Positions 1-7,948 of a stretch of DNA of 38,969 nt are shown here, piece after piece. The DNA is from DATFWC01 sp045801465 (lineage in GTDB: Bacteria > Pseudomonadota > Alphaproteobacteria > Rhizobiales > Xanthobacteraceae), in NCBI GenBank assembly GCA_045801465.1, contig JBJMSU010000165.1, positions 1-38,969 on the forward strand. The letters are read 5' to 3'. Below the pieces are notes generated by a model, which was not told the origin of the DNA, searched no databases, and saw only the letters and a list, made by a program, of their open reading frames with translations. A program made the position numbers and the translations under genes. Positions within the stretch are counted from its first letter, which is position 1. Each line of letters starts with the position of its first letter.

Positions 1-980
1 AGCTTCGCCTCATTGACCGGGAAGGCGTTGCCGTTGACGCGCGTGATCCCCATGGCTGCCCAGTCGGCGATGCGCTTGCCCTGGTCAGGACCTTCCAGCG
101 CGCACGAAACGGCCTCCGGTACGGTGACCTCAAAACCCCAGTCGCGGCCCCTGATCCAGCCATAGTGGACGAGGTAATTGGCGATCGAGGCCATGGCGTC
201 GGCGTCGGAATTCCAGATGTCGCGGCGGCCGTCGCCGTCGAAATCGACCGCATAGCGCTTGAAGGATGTCGGCATGAACTGGGTCGGGCCGAAGGCGCCG
301 GCCCATGAACCTTTGAGATCGTCGGGCCGTACATCGCCGCGGTGGAGGATTTCCAGTGCCGAGAGGAACTCGTCGCGGAAATAGCTCTGCCGGCGCCCGA
401 CGCAGGCGAGCGTCGCGGTCGAGCGCAGCACCGGCCGCTCCCCGATCATCACACCGTATTTCGATTCGATACCCCAGATTGCCACGATGGCGTGGCGGTC
501 GACCCCATAGGCGCGCTCGACCGCATCGAAGGTCGCGCGATGCTCGGCCAGGAGCTCGCGCCCGCGCAGGATGCGCTCGTCATTGACGAGGAGATCGAGG
601 TACTCCCAGAAGGTCTTGGTGAACTCCGGCTGGGAATCGAGCAGATCCATGATGCGCAAGTCCGGCGTGAGGCCGGCCGTGTGCTGGTCGAAGCTTACCC
701 GCGATATGCCGCGGCGTGCCGCGTCGGGCCAAAGTCCCTCGATGCAGGCGGGGAAATTGGCGGCGGCCGTGAGGATCGCCTCGCGCGTCATCAGCGGATG
801 GCCGGAGGCCCCGGCCTGCCCGCTCCATTCCGGCGCCGGAGCCTGCGCCGGAACCGCACCGGTCGACCGGTCCGGCGCAAACAGCGACCGCAGATCCGGC
901 ATCTGCGCGGCGGCGGGCGTCAACGACGCGACCAGAAGCGCCAAGCAGATAAGTCTCATCGGGTTGGAACCAATCGGCAT
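1..980 (-). CDS. Lytic murein transglycosylase, MltB/SLT_2 family (3' end outside window)
   Basis: Cleaves the glycan backbone of peptidoglycan in the periplasm, forming 1,6-anhydromuropeptides. My reverse-strand translation opens with a typical signal peptide (MPIGSNPMRLICLALLVASL, then TPAAAQ). The family signatures follow: FPACIEGLWPDA near the mature N-terminus, the catalytic-glutamate motif WGIESKYG, then GSWAGAFGPTQFMPTSF and a DFDGDGRRDIWNS segment. These match the MltB-type fold well. The frame stays open to base 1, so the C-terminus, possibly with a peptidoglycan-binding domain, is missing. ATG at 980 has a GAGACGAG-like ribosome site; ATG at 959 is an alternative and would leave a shorter signal peptide. 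The gene is divergent from galU with 132 bp between starts. Confidence 0.93.
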   Translation of the reverse strand, partial: MPIGSNPMRLICLALLVASLTPAAAQMPDLRSLFAPDRSTGAVPAQAPAPEWSGQAGASGHPLMTREAILTAAANFPACIEGLWPDAARRGISRVSFDQHTAGLTPDLRIMDLLDSQPEFTKTFWEYLDLLVNDERILRGRELLAEHRATFDAVERAYGVDRHAIVAIWGIESKYGVMIGERPVLRSTATLACVGRRQSYFRDEFLSALEILHRGDVRPDDLKGSWAGAFGPTQFMPTSFKRYAVDFDGDGRRDIWNSDADAMASIANYLVHYGWIRGRDWGFEVTVPEAVSCALEGPDQGKRIADWAAMGITRVNGNAFPVNEAK

Positions 981-1112
981 CTCGCTCGTCTCTTTAAGTC
1001 CGCCATCCAGATTCAACCCCAGCCGTTCCCGCCACCATTGGGCCGCGATATGGTTTCCGATATCTTAACAATCCACCATCCTCAACCCACCCGGTCACGT
1101 ACCCGAAACAGC

Positions 1113-1988
1113 ATGAAGCCGATCCGCAAAGCCGTTTTCCCCGTGGCCGGCCTGGGCACGCGGTTCCTGCCCGCCACCAAGGCCATGCCCAAAGAGATGC
1201 TGCCCGTGGTCGACCGGCCGGTCATCCAGCTGGTCGTGGACGAGGCGCGCGAGGCCGGCATCGAGCATTTCATCTTCGTCACCGGCCGCAACAAGAGCGT
1301 GATCGAGGACCACTTCGACAAGCAGTTCGAGCTGGAATCGACCCTGCAGAAGCGCGGCAAGAGCAAGGAGCTCGACCTTCTCGAGGCCGAGCTTCCCGGC
1401 GCCGGCCAGACCAGCTTCACGCGCCAGCAGGAGCCGCTCGGACTGGGCCACGCGGTCTGGTGCGCGCGCGAGATCGTCGGCAACGAGCCGTTCGCGCTCA
1501 TGCTTCCCGACATGCTGCATTTCGGTCAGCGCGGATGCCTCGCCGAGATGATGGACGTCTATCGCGACGGCGGCGGTAACGTGGTTGCGGTCTACGAGGT
1601 CCCGCGCGAGCAGGTGGACCAATACGGGATCGTCAGCGTCGGAGAGAACCGCGGCAAGGGCTTTCGCATCACCGGCATGGTGGAGAAGCCCAAGCCCGCC
1701 AACGCCCCCTCGAGCTACATGATCTCCGGCCGCTACATCCTGCAGCCCGAGATTTTCCCGCTCCTCGAACGCCAGGCCGCCGGCGCCGGCGGCGAGATTC
1801 AGGTGACCGACGCTATGCTGAAGCTGGCCCAAACCCAGTCGTTCTTCGGCTATCGGTTCGACGGCCGCATCTTCGACTGCGGCTCGAAGATCGGCTTTCT
1901 CACCGCCAACGTCGCCTACGCGCTGGCGCGCGCCGATATCGCACCGGCGTTCCGCGCCGAGCTCAAGCAGCTCCTCGCCGAGAAGTGA
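1113..1988 (+). CDS. galU: UTP--glucose-1-phosphate uridylyltransferase
   Basis: Makes UDP-glucose from UTP and glucose-1-phosphate in the cytoplasm, feeding LPS, exopolysaccharide and periplasmic glucan synthesis. The 291-residue product has the usual length and opens with MKPIRKAVFPVAGLGTRFLP, carrying the nucleotide-binding GLGTRFLPATKAMPKEMLP motif. Later come GLGHAVWCA, MLPDML and the C-terminal FDCGSKIGFL typical of GalU. The reading frame stays open far upstream (to 342), but that part is antisense to the transglycosylase and has no family similarity, so I start at the ATG at 1113. No strong Shine-Dalgarno precedes it. Neighbouring envelope genes fit its role in surface polysaccharide supply. 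Confidence 0.96.
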   Translation: MKPIRKAVFPVAGLGTRFLPATKAMPKEMLPVVDRPVIQLVVDEAREAGIEHFIFVTGRNKSVIEDHFDKQFELESTLQKRGKSKELDLLEAELPGAGQTSFTRQQEPLGLGHAVWCAREIVGNEPFALMLPDMLHFGQRGCLAEMMDVYRDGGGNVVAVYEVPREQVDQYGIVSVGENRGKGFRITGMVEKPKPANAPSSYMISGRYILQPEIFPLLERQAAGAGGEIQVTDAMLKLAQTQSFFGYRFDGRIFDCGSKIGFLTANVAYALARADIAPAFRAELKQLLAEK

Positions 1989-2105
1989 TGCGGGATCTTG
2001 TGCGCTGCGCCGGCATGACGAGCAGCGCGCAGCGTCATTCCGAATGTCTGTCAGCCCACCCTGTCGGCGAGCCAGCCGCGCCGGCGCAAAACCGGCCGGA
2101 AGGCG

Positions 2106-2843
2106 CTAAGCCGCGAGCCCGGGGCGCGCGGCGCTCCCCTGCGCGGCGGCGAAGCGCTCCGCCTTGCGGGCGATGTGGCGCCCATAGGTGTGGCGCGCGA
2201 CGACGTCGAGCAGGAACCTATTGAGCAGATCCGGGACTGCGGGAAGCGGCCGGCGCACATCGACGATCAGCACGGCTCGCGTCTCGGCGCTGCTGTTGAC
2301 GACCGAGTGCGGCCAGCTGTCGTCGAACAGCACCGCTTCGCCCTCTTTCCACACATGGTCCTGGCCGTTGACGACGAGCTTCGGCGGATTGTGCGCAGGG
2401 ACGCGCAGGCCGAGGTGGTAGCGCAGGTAACCGAGATACGGACCCTCGTGCTCGGGGACTGATTTGCCGGGCTCGAGGATCGAAAAAAATGCCTGGATCA
2501 TATTGGGCACGCGCGCGAGCACGCGGCATGTCTCCGGACAGCGGGCCCGGTTCGCCTGCGGCTTGTGCCCCATGATCTCGAGCATGAACACGTTCCAGCG
2601 CTTGGGCGTCGTCGAAGAGATCTTGCGTTCGCCGGAGTCGAGCTCGTGGTACTGCGGCAGATCACCGGCGCTGGCGAGGAGACGATCGAATTCCTGGCGG
2701 ATCGCCGGATAGGCCTGCGTCACCAGGTCGAGCGCCGGGTAGGTCTCCTTGATGGCGAAGAAAGTCGGCCGGCGCTCGCGATCGACGTAGCGGCCGAAGT
2801 ACGAATTCGCCATGGACTTGAGGATATGATAGTCGAGTTTCAT
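2106..2843 (-). CDS. Aspartyl/asparaginyl beta-hydroxylase family protein (LpxO-like)
   Basis: A predicted Fe(II)/2-oxoglutarate dioxygenase. Family members hydroxylate Asp/Asn side chains or, in LpxO, the acyl chain of lipid A. The 245-residue product carries the family core: EHEGPYLGYLRYHLGL (H132, R141, H143), then WKEGEAVLFDDSWPHSVVN (H179) and R189, consistent with the iron- and 2-oxoglutarate-binding set. There is no signal peptide or clear membrane segment. The ATG at 2843 directly follows a strong hairpin that contains the only candidate ribosome site; an in-frame TTG at 2846 is less likely. Its envelope neighbours (galU, kpsF-like, outer-membrane protein) make lipid A or another envelope molecule a plausible substrate, but that is inference. 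Confidence 0.88.
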   Translation of the reverse strand: MKLDYHILKSMANSYFGRYVDRERRPTFFAIKETYPALDLVTQAYPAIRQEFDRLLASAGDLPQYHELDSGERKISSTTPKRWNVFMLEIMGHKPQANRARCPETCRVLARVPNMIQAFFSILEPGKSVPEHEGPYLGYLRYHLGLRVPAHNPPKLVVNGQDHVWKEGEAVLFDDSWPHSVVNSSAETRAVLIVDVRRPLPAVPDLLNRFLLDVVARHTYGRHIARKAERFAAAQGSAARPGLAA

Positions 2844-2883
2844 CAACGCCGTTCCCGATGCTAGCGACGGGACGGCGTTTTTT
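2841..2883. promoter_or_regulatory. Hairpin next to the start codon of the beta-hydroxylase gene; terminator-like on the plus strand
   Basis: Arms AACGCCGT (2845-2852) and ACGGCGTT (2872-2879) pair perfectly. Inside them CCCG (2854-2857) pairs with CGGG (2868-2871), with one bulged base. On the plus strand six Ts (2878-2883) follow, giving a classic intrinsic-terminator shape, yet no plus-strand gene ends here. On the minus strand the stem ends one base before the ATG at 2843 and buries the GGGA that could serve as ribosome site. It also fills the gap between the stop of the outer-membrane gene (2888) and this start, so it may control termination or translation between the two. Confidence 0.7.
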
Positions 2884-2887
2884 CACG

Positions 2888-4591
2888 TCACGGCTGCCAG
2901 CGCAAGCCGACCAGACCCACCGTCGCGTCGTAATCGTTGCCCGGCTCGTTGGAACGCCGCCACTCGTGGCGCACCTCGCCCTTCACCAGGAAGGTGCGCG
3001 TGAGCTTGTAGGTGAGCGCAGCCGAGGCGGCGTAGCGCTGATCCTGCCGCGACGAGCCGATGAAGTCGTCGAGTCCGTAGCTGAGCTTCGCCGTGCCGAT
3101 CAGCCAGCGGCGAAACGCGTGGTCGACCTGCAGGGTCGAATCGTACGAGAGCACGCCCGAGACGCCGACGAGGTTCGTCTCCTGCGGGGTGGTGGTGACG
3201 TTGACCTTGACGTTGGTCAGGCCCGTCGCCGCCCACACCAGCGAAGCATCGACGAGCACTCCGCGCAGGTCCGGCAGGCTCGGGTCCTTGTAGGTCCGCG
3301 TCACATAGCCGATCGCCGCTTCGCCCGTGAGCGTGCGCGTGAGCTCGAAGCTCGTGCCGCCTTTGACCGCGATGCCATCGGAGCTTCTCGCCACGCCGCC
3401 GGCGTCGATGGCGAGATCGTAGTCGCGGGTATCGACCGCCACGTCCACGAACGGCTTGACCCCCGGGGTCAGCTCGTAGCTGGCGCGCGTCTGCACGCCG
3501 TATTGATTGTAGTCGCGATCCTTGTTGCTGATGATGGACCCGTCGGCCAGCTTCGCATCCTCCCATTCGATGCGGTCGAATGTTCCTTTGAGCGCGAGCT
3601 CGAGCCGATTGAAGCGATGCAGTATTCCGGCGCCGGCGCCGGCCGTCTGCACGATCGGCAGATCGGCGAGACCGGCGGGCAGACCGGGCAGACCGGGATT
3701 GGCCGCCGTCAGCCCATATCGGCCTTCGACGAGGGCGCGCGTGCGCTCGCTGACATCGATACGGCCGGCGAGCTTGGCCGCGACATTGGGCGCATCGAGC
3801 TCGGGCGTCGCCTGGTAGGCCGTGTAGCTGCCGCGGATTTCCGCCGCGAGCTCGTGGCGCAGCCAATCGGAGCGCGCCAGCAGCTCCCCTGCCGGGGCGA
3901 TGAACCACGAGCCCTTGCCGCCGCTCGCCCGGCCGGGATTGCTGTCGTAGCCTGCCGTGGTCTCGATGGCCGGCCGCAGCACGAAGGCGCCGGCCCGCAG
4001 CCCGAGGGGCTCGAAGGGGTCTTCCTCCGGCTTCCTGCGGGTCGCCACGACCGTGTTGGGCAGCGTATTGAGCTGTTCCTTGACCTCTTCGCGGTGAGCA
4101 AGAGCCGGCGGTTTCGGCGCCGTAACCGGCCGGGCGGCGACCCGGGGAGCCCGGGCGGGCGCCGCGGCCCGGGCGGGCCGTGGCGTCGGGCTTTTGGCGC
4201 TGGCCGCCGGCTGCTCCGGCAGCATCACGAGCCCGGTCGGGGACAAGGGGAGTGGCGGAGCTTCCGCGATTTTCGCCACCGGCGAGCGCGTCTTGGCTTT
4301 GGCCTTGGCCCGCATCGAGACGAAGCCGGTCTTACCGGCGCCTCTGCCGGCGGGAGGACCAAAGCTCGGAGTGCCGAAGCTCGGAACCTGTCCGACGGGC
4401 TCCGTGTCGCTGCTGCGCGTGCGTTTCGGCCGCGCAGGTCGGCGCAGACGCGCATCCGGCTCGCCGTCGAGCGTGGTGCGCAAGCCGGGAAGGTCAGCGG
4501 GCGCGGGCACCGCCACGTCGGTGGCCGCCAACGCGAGCAAGAGCGCGCCGACCCCGATCGGCGCGGCGAGGCGTGCGGAACCACAAGACAC
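2888..4591 (-). CDS. Outer-membrane beta-barrel protein (putative beta-barrel porin 2 type)
   Basis: From a GTG at 4591 the 567-residue product has a signal-like N-terminus (VSCGSARLAAPIGVGALLLA) followed by about 200 residues rich in Pro, Ala, Lys and Arg. From about residue 215 comes a beta-barrel region that begins FVLRPAIETTAGYDSNPGR, typical of the Rhizobiales BBP2_2-like outer-membrane family. Many alternating strands follow (for example KPFVDVAVDTRDYDL), ending GLVGLRWQP. The N-terminal region may cross or bind the periplasm. The open frame extends to 4741, but those extra residues do not look like a secretion signal, so I prefer 4591; the start is uncertain. The substrate is unknown. 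A GTTAACCAT site lies about 64 bp upstream. Confidence 0.82.
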   Translation of the reverse strand: MSCGSARLAAPIGVGALLLALAATDVAVPAPADLPGLRTTLDGEPDARLRRPARPKRTRSSDTEPVGQVPSFGTPSFGPPAGRGAGKTGFVSMRAKAKAKTRSPVAKIAEAPPLPLSPTGLVMLPEQPAASAKSPTPRPARAAAPARAPRVAARPVTAPKPPALAHREEVKEQLNTLPNTVVATRRKPEEDPFEPLGLRAGAFVLRPAIETTAGYDSNPGRASGGKGSWFIAPAGELLARSDWLRHELAAEIRGSYTAYQATPELDAPNVAAKLAGRIDVSERTRALVEGRYGLTAANPGLPGLPAGLADLPIVQTAGAGAGILHRFNRLELALKGTFDRIEWEDAKLADGSIISNKDRDYNQYGVQTRASYELTPGVKPFVDVAVDTRDYDLAIDAGGVARSSDGIAVKGGTSFELTRTLTGEAAIGYVTRTYKDPSLPDLRGVLVDASLVWAATGLTNVKVNVTTTPQETNLVGVSGVLSYDSTLQVDHAFRRWLIGTAKLSYGLDDFIGSSRQDQRYAASAALTYKLTRTFLVKGEVRHEWRRSNEPGNDYDATVGLVGLRWQP

Positions 4592-4632
4592 GAACTTTAA
4601 ATCCCAACAGCCGGGCCGCGGCGGCGACCTTT

Positions 4633-4663
4633 GGTTAATGCAGATAAAACCAGCATGGTTAAC
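4633..4663. promoter_or_regulatory. Candidate CtrA-type site upstream of the outer-membrane gene
   Basis: ATGGTTAAC at 4655-4663 is the reverse complement of GTTAACCAT, matching the TTAACCAT element described for CtrA in alphaproteobacteria. A second GGTTAA occurs at 4633-4638. The site lies 64 bp upstream of the GTG of the minus-strand outer-membrane gene, in the divergent region shared with the kpsF-like gene. The identification rests on motif resemblance only. Confidence 0.35.
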
Positions 4664-4855
4664 GCCCCGGTGAGCCGGCGCGGCGGCGGCAGTTCGATGG
4701 CCCCGTTTCGCAGCTCGGCACCGCCCGAGATCACTTGCCATGCCAATGGCTTACCGGCCATGCGGCGATTCCGGGGGAAGCCGACATCCCGGCTGTCGCC
4801 GCGGCTGCGGTTCCATGTTATTGAGGTGAGGGGCTTGAATCTTCCGAAGACCGTG

Positions 4856-5869
4856 ATGGCCAAGCCGAGAGTGCTGCGTAGCGAGGAGACCGCGCACGGG
4901 CGCGACCGCGCCCTGATTCAGTCGGCCGTGCGCACGCTGGAGACCGAGGGCGAGGGCATCGGCGCGCTTGCCGCCGCGATCCGCGACGGTCTCGGCGGCC
5001 CGTTCGTGGCCGCGGTGGAATTGATCCACAAAGCCAGAGGCCGGGTGATCGTCACCGGCATGGGCAAGTCCGGGCATGTCGGGCGCAAGATCGCCGCAAC
5101 TTTCGCGTCGACCGGCACGCCGTCCTTCTTCGTTCATCCCGGCGAGGCGAGCCACGGCGATCTCGGCATGATCGCCGCCGACGACGTTATTCTGGCGCTG
5201 TCGTGGTCGGGCGAGACGGTCGAGCTCAAGGACCTGACCGACTATTCGCGGCGATTCCGCATCGGGCTCATCGCCGTCACCGCCCATCCGGACAGCACGC
5301 TCGGCCACGCCGCCGACGTGGTGCTCACGCTGCCGCAGGCGCGTGAAGCCTGCCCGCACAATCTCGCGCCGACGACGTCATCGTTGATGCAGCACGCGCT
5401 GGGAGATGCGCTGGCGATCGCGCTGTTGGAGAACCGCGGGTTCACGGCGCTCGATTTCCACGTCTTCCATCCCGGCGGCCGGCTCGGCGCCATGCTCAAG
5501 TTCGTGCGCGACATCATGCATGTGGGCGACAAGGTGCCGCTCGCAGCGGTGGGCACGCGCATGGCGGAGGCGATCGCCGAGATGACGGCCAAGACGTTCG
5601 GCTGCGTCGGCATCGTCGATCATGACGGCGTCCTGGTCGGCATCATCACGGACGGGGACCTGCGCCGGCACATGAGCGCCGATCTGCTCAGCCGGACCGT
5701 CGAGACGATCATGACACGCGAGCCGGCGACGGTGCGGCCGGATCAGCTCGTCAGCGAAGCGCTCGAGCTGTTGAACACGCTGAAGAAGACGCAGCTGATC
5801 GTGGTTGAGCACGGTCGCCCGGTCGGCGTCGTGCACTTCCACGACCTGCTGCGCGCCGGCGTGGCGTAA
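4856..5869 (+). CDS. kpsF: KpsF/GutQ-family sugar-phosphate isomerase (arabinose-5-phosphate isomerase)
   Basis: Predicted to interconvert ribulose-5-phosphate and arabinose-5-phosphate, the first step towards Kdo for lipopolysaccharide. The 337-residue product has an N-terminal SIS domain (about residues 40-180) with GMGKSGHVGRKIAATFASTG, HPGEASHGDLGM and LSWSGET. The family motif LDFHVFHPGGRLGA follows, then two CBS domains (about 205-335, with GIITDGDLRRHM). The length matches the family. ATG at 4856 is chosen; a GTG at 4853 and a TTG at 4834 behind a GAGG are alternatives. The frame is open back to 4631 without family similarity. It is divergent from the outer-membrane protein gene and fits the surrounding envelope genes. 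Confidence 0.93.
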   Translation: MAKPRVLRSEETAHGRDRALIQSAVRTLETEGEGIGALAAAIRDGLGGPFVAAVELIHKARGRVIVTGMGKSGHVGRKIAATFASTGTPSFFVHPGEASHGDLGMIAADDVILALSWSGETVELKDLTDYSRRFRIGLIAVTAHPDSTLGHAADVVLTLPQAREACPHNLAPTTSSLMQHALGDALAIALLENRGFTALDFHVFHPGGRLGAMLKFVRDIMHVGDKVPLAAVGTRMAEAIAEMTAKTFGCVGIVDHDGVLVGIITDGDLRRHMSADLLSRTVETIMTREPATVRPDQLVSEALELLNTLKKTQLIVVEHGRPVGVVHFHDLLRAGVA

Positions 5870-5878
5870 TCTCCGTCA

Positions 5879-6034
5879 CGTAGGGTGGGCAAATTCGCCT
5901 GCTGCGACGCTGTTGGCGGGCGAGCCGCCAAAAGCGGCGAGGGACGGCGCGATCGCGAATTTCCCTCGCGATCGTTGTGACGATCGCTCGCCCACCATGC
6001 AACGCCGAGATCGCGCGCCTTTGCCCACCCTACG
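5879..6034. repeat. Palindromic intergenic element bounded by 15-bp inverted repeats (family A, copy 1)
   Basis: CGTAGGGTGGGCAAA at 5879-5893 is matched by its exact reverse complement TTTGCCCACCCTACG at 6020-6034. Inside lies a perfect 9-bp hairpin (CGATCGCGA 5950-5958, TCGCGATCG 5966-5974) and a GGGCGAGCCGCCAAAAGCGG block shared with the copy at 6256. It begins 9 bp after the kpsF-like stop. It resembles short dispersed repeats I recall from Bradyrhizobiaceae intergenic regions, and it has no coding content. Confidence 0.75.
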
Positions 6035-6151
6035 TCGCGCCTGTTCCCTCGGTGACAGCCATCACACCACGGCGAACCCGATCGCACGCTGCGACGACTG
6101 ACTATTCGTGGTCGCGCTGGATGAACACGGCCACGGGCTCGGAAGGAGATT

Positions 6152-6255
6152 GATGATCCCGAAGTGACGCATGCGATCGGCGCGAACCGGTCTCCTTCGC
6201 CGAAGCATGCGTCGGCGGTGCAGCGCTGCACGCTGCACCGCTTCCGGGATTCATC
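6152..6255. repeat. Nested inverted-repeat structure (possible three-way junction)
   Basis: The outer arms are GATGATCCCGAAG (6152-6164) and CTTCCGGGATTCATC (6241-6255), complementary apart from two inserted bases. Inside are two hairpins. The first pairs GACGCATGC (6166-6174) with GCATGCGTC (6205-6213), extended by CGGCG (6178-6182) and CGCCG (6198-6202). The second pairs GGTGCAGCG (6217-6225) with CGCTGCACC (6231-6239) around a CTGCA loop. No open frame explains it. It could be a repeat element, a structured RNA or a binding site. Confidence 0.65.
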
Positions 6256-6320
6256 TCGGGTGGGCGAGCCGCCATAGCGGCGAGCGACGCGTCGTTTCGC
6301 TCGGCTTTGCCCATCCTACG
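6256..6320. repeat. Palindromic intergenic element, family A, shortened copy 2
   Basis: It starts TCGGGTGGGCGAGCCGCC and ends GGCTTTGCCCATCCTACG, sharing the GGGCGAGCCGCC...AGCGGCGAG block and the TTTGCCCA(C/T)CCTACG terminus with the element at 5879-6034. It has an internal CGAGCG/CGCTCG hairpin. It sits directly against the nested structure at 6152-6255 and ends 11 bp before the stop codon of the minus-strand NfeD gene, where it may also help end transcription. Confidence 0.65.
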
Positions 6321-6330
6321 ATGCGATCAC

Positions 6331-6777
6331 TCATTCCGTTCGTTCGACGAACAGCGCCGCGCCGTCGGCGCGGGTGACCTTGACGCGCGATCCCGCCGGC
6401 AAGTCCGGGCCGGTCACGCGCCACACCGTGTCGCCGATCCGCACCGTGCCGGAACTGTTCACGATCGGCTTGTCGAGCGTGAACATCTGGCCGACCAAGG
6501 CTGCGGAGCGGCGATTGAGGAACGGCTGATCGACCGGCCCCTCGACCCGGCGGCCGACGCGGTGCCAGATCGGAATCGACGCGATGGCGAAGACCGCGAA
6601 GGCGATGAACTGCGCCTGCCATGGCCAATCGATCGCGAGCGAGATCACCCCGACCAGGAGCGCCGAGAGACCGAGCCACAGCATGAACGTGCCCGGCGCG
6701 ATGACCTCGATGGCGAGCAGAATCCCGCCGGCGATGAACCAGTTCCAGATCCCGAAGACCTTGACGATCGATATCAT
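6331..6777 (-). CDS. NfeD family membrane protein
   Basis: A 148-residue short-form NfeD protein. The N-terminal half holds about three membrane segments (GGILLAIEVIAPGTFMLWLG, then ALLVGVISLAI, then IAFAVFAIASIPIW). The C-terminal half is an OB-fold-like domain with SSGTVRIGDTVWRV and LPAGSRVKVTRADG. Such proteins pair with SPFH proteins to organise membrane microdomains or assist membrane-protein quality control. Its ATG overlaps the stop of the upstream SPFH gene (ATGA), so the two are translationally coupled. A family A repeat abuts the 3' end. Confidence 0.92.
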   Translation of the reverse strand: MISIVKVFGIWNWFIAGGILLAIEVIAPGTFMLWLGLSALLVGVISLAIDWPWQAQFIAFAVFAIASIPIWHRVGRRVEGPVDQPFLNRRSAALVGQMFTLDKPIVNSSGTVRIGDTVWRVTGPDLPAGSRVKVTRADGAALFVERTE

Positions 6778-7781
6778 TGCTCGGGCCGCTCCGTCCGCAA
6801 CCCAGAGCCCGCCGCCGGCCCGGTGGGACGGCGCGGCGGCGGCGCCTTGCCGTCGCCGCCACCGCCGCCGAACGTCTCGCGCGCGATCTCGCCGATGCCG
6901 GCAAGCGAGCCGAGCACGTTCACCGCCTCGATCGGCAGCATCAGGATCTTCTGGTTGGGCGATTGGGCAAGCTGCGTGAAGGCGCGCAGATATTTCTCGG
7001 CCACGAAGTAATTGAGCGCCGCGACGTCGCCGCGGGCGACCGCTTCGCTCACCATCTCGGTGGCCTTGGCCTCGGCCTGGGCCGAACGCTCGCGCGCCTC
7101 GGCGTCGCGGAAGGCGGCCTCGCGCCGGCCTTCCGCCTCGAGGATCTGCGCCTGCTTGGCTCCCTCGGCGCGCAGGATGGCGGATTGCCGCTGGCCTTCG
7201 GCCTGCAGGATCTCGGCACGCTTCTCGCGCTCGGCCTGCATTTGCCGGCCCATCGACGCAACGAGATTGGCGGGCGGCACGATGTCCTTGATCTCGATGC
7301 GGTTGACCTTGACGCCCCAGGGCGACACCGCGGCGTCGACTACGCGCAGCAGCCGCTCGTTGATCTCGTCGCGATGCGACAGCATCTGATCGAGATCCAT
7401 CCCGCCCATGACCGAACGGATGTTGGTCATGGTGAGCTTGACGATGGCCTGGTCGAGCGCGGCAACCTCGTAGCTCGCCTTGGGGGCATCGAAGACCTGG
7501 AAGAAGGCGAGGCCGTCGACCGTCACGGTGGCGTTGTCCTTGGTGATGACCTCCTGCTGGGGAACATCGATCACCTGCTCCATCATGTTGATCTTGCGCC
7601 CAACACGATCGAAGTAGGGCAAGATCAGATTGAGGCCGGGGGTCAGCGTGCGGGTGTAGCGGCCGAACCGCTCCACCGTCCAATTGTAGCCCTGTGATAC
7701 GGTCTTGACCCCGGCAAACAGGGTCAGGACCGCCAGGGCGACGACGATCAGAACGAAGATGTTGGCGCCGAGCAGGTCCAT
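6774..7781 (-). CDS. SPFH/band 7 (stomatin-like) membrane protein, QmcA type
   Basis: A 335-residue stomatin/prohibitin-like scaffold protein. One N-terminal membrane helix (residues 5-25) is followed by the SPFH domain, including VSQGYNWTVERFGRYTRTL, FFQVFDAPKASYEVAALDQA, RSVMGGMDLDQMLSHRDEIN and VKVNRIEIKDIVPP. An Ala/Glu/Arg-rich coiled-coil of about 60 residues comes next, as in flotillin-like assemblies. A Gly/Pro-rich tail (GGGGGDGKAPPPRRP) ends the protein. ATG at 7781 has a good AAGGGGC ribosome site. It forms an operon with nfeD (4-bp overlap). Such pairs are thought to build lipid-raft-like domains or assist FtsH-type proteolysis; the specific client is unknown. Confidence 0.94.
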   Translation of the reverse strand: MDLLGANIFVLIVVALAVLTLFAGVKTVSQGYNWTVERFGRYTRTLTPGLNLILPYFDRVGRKINMMEQVIDVPQQEVITKDNATVTVDGLAFFQVFDAPKASYEVAALDQAIVKLTMTNIRSVMGGMDLDQMLSHRDEINERLLRVVDAAVSPWGVKVNRIEIKDIVPPANLVASMGRQMQAEREKRAEILQAEGQRQSAILRAEGAKQAQILEAEGRREAAFRDAEARERSAQAEAKATEMVSEAVARGDVAALNYFVAEKYLRAFTQLAQSPNQKILMLPIEAVNVLGSLAGIGEIARETFGGGGGDGKAPPPRRPTGPAAGSGLRTERPEQ

Positions 7782-7889
7782 GCGGAGCCCCTTCCCTCAC
7801 GCTTCAGTCGCGGATTGTGGATTGGGTGTTCGCGGCGAGCAAGAGCTGCAGGATGGAAAGACGCGCGCCGCGGCAAGAGCAACAGCTGA

Positions 7890-7922
7890 AAACGCAAAAG
7901 GGAGCCGACACGATCGGCTCCC
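7890..7922 (-). terminator. Rho-independent terminator of the 54-residue protein gene
   Basis: A perfect 9-bp stem (GGGAGCCGA at 7900-7908 and TCGGCTCCC at 7914-7922) with a 5-base loop is followed on the minus strand by TTTTGCGTTTT. It lies 27 bp beyond the stop of the small membrane protein and upstream of the SPFH gene, so the two genes are probably separate transcripts. Confidence 0.85.
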
Positions 7923-7948
7923 GCGAGACAAGCCGGATGGTGCGGAGA

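Noticed and set aside
342..1112. Upstream extension of the galU reading frame
   Set aside because: GalU homologues start at MKPIRKAVFP. The extension is antisense to the lytic transglycosylase.
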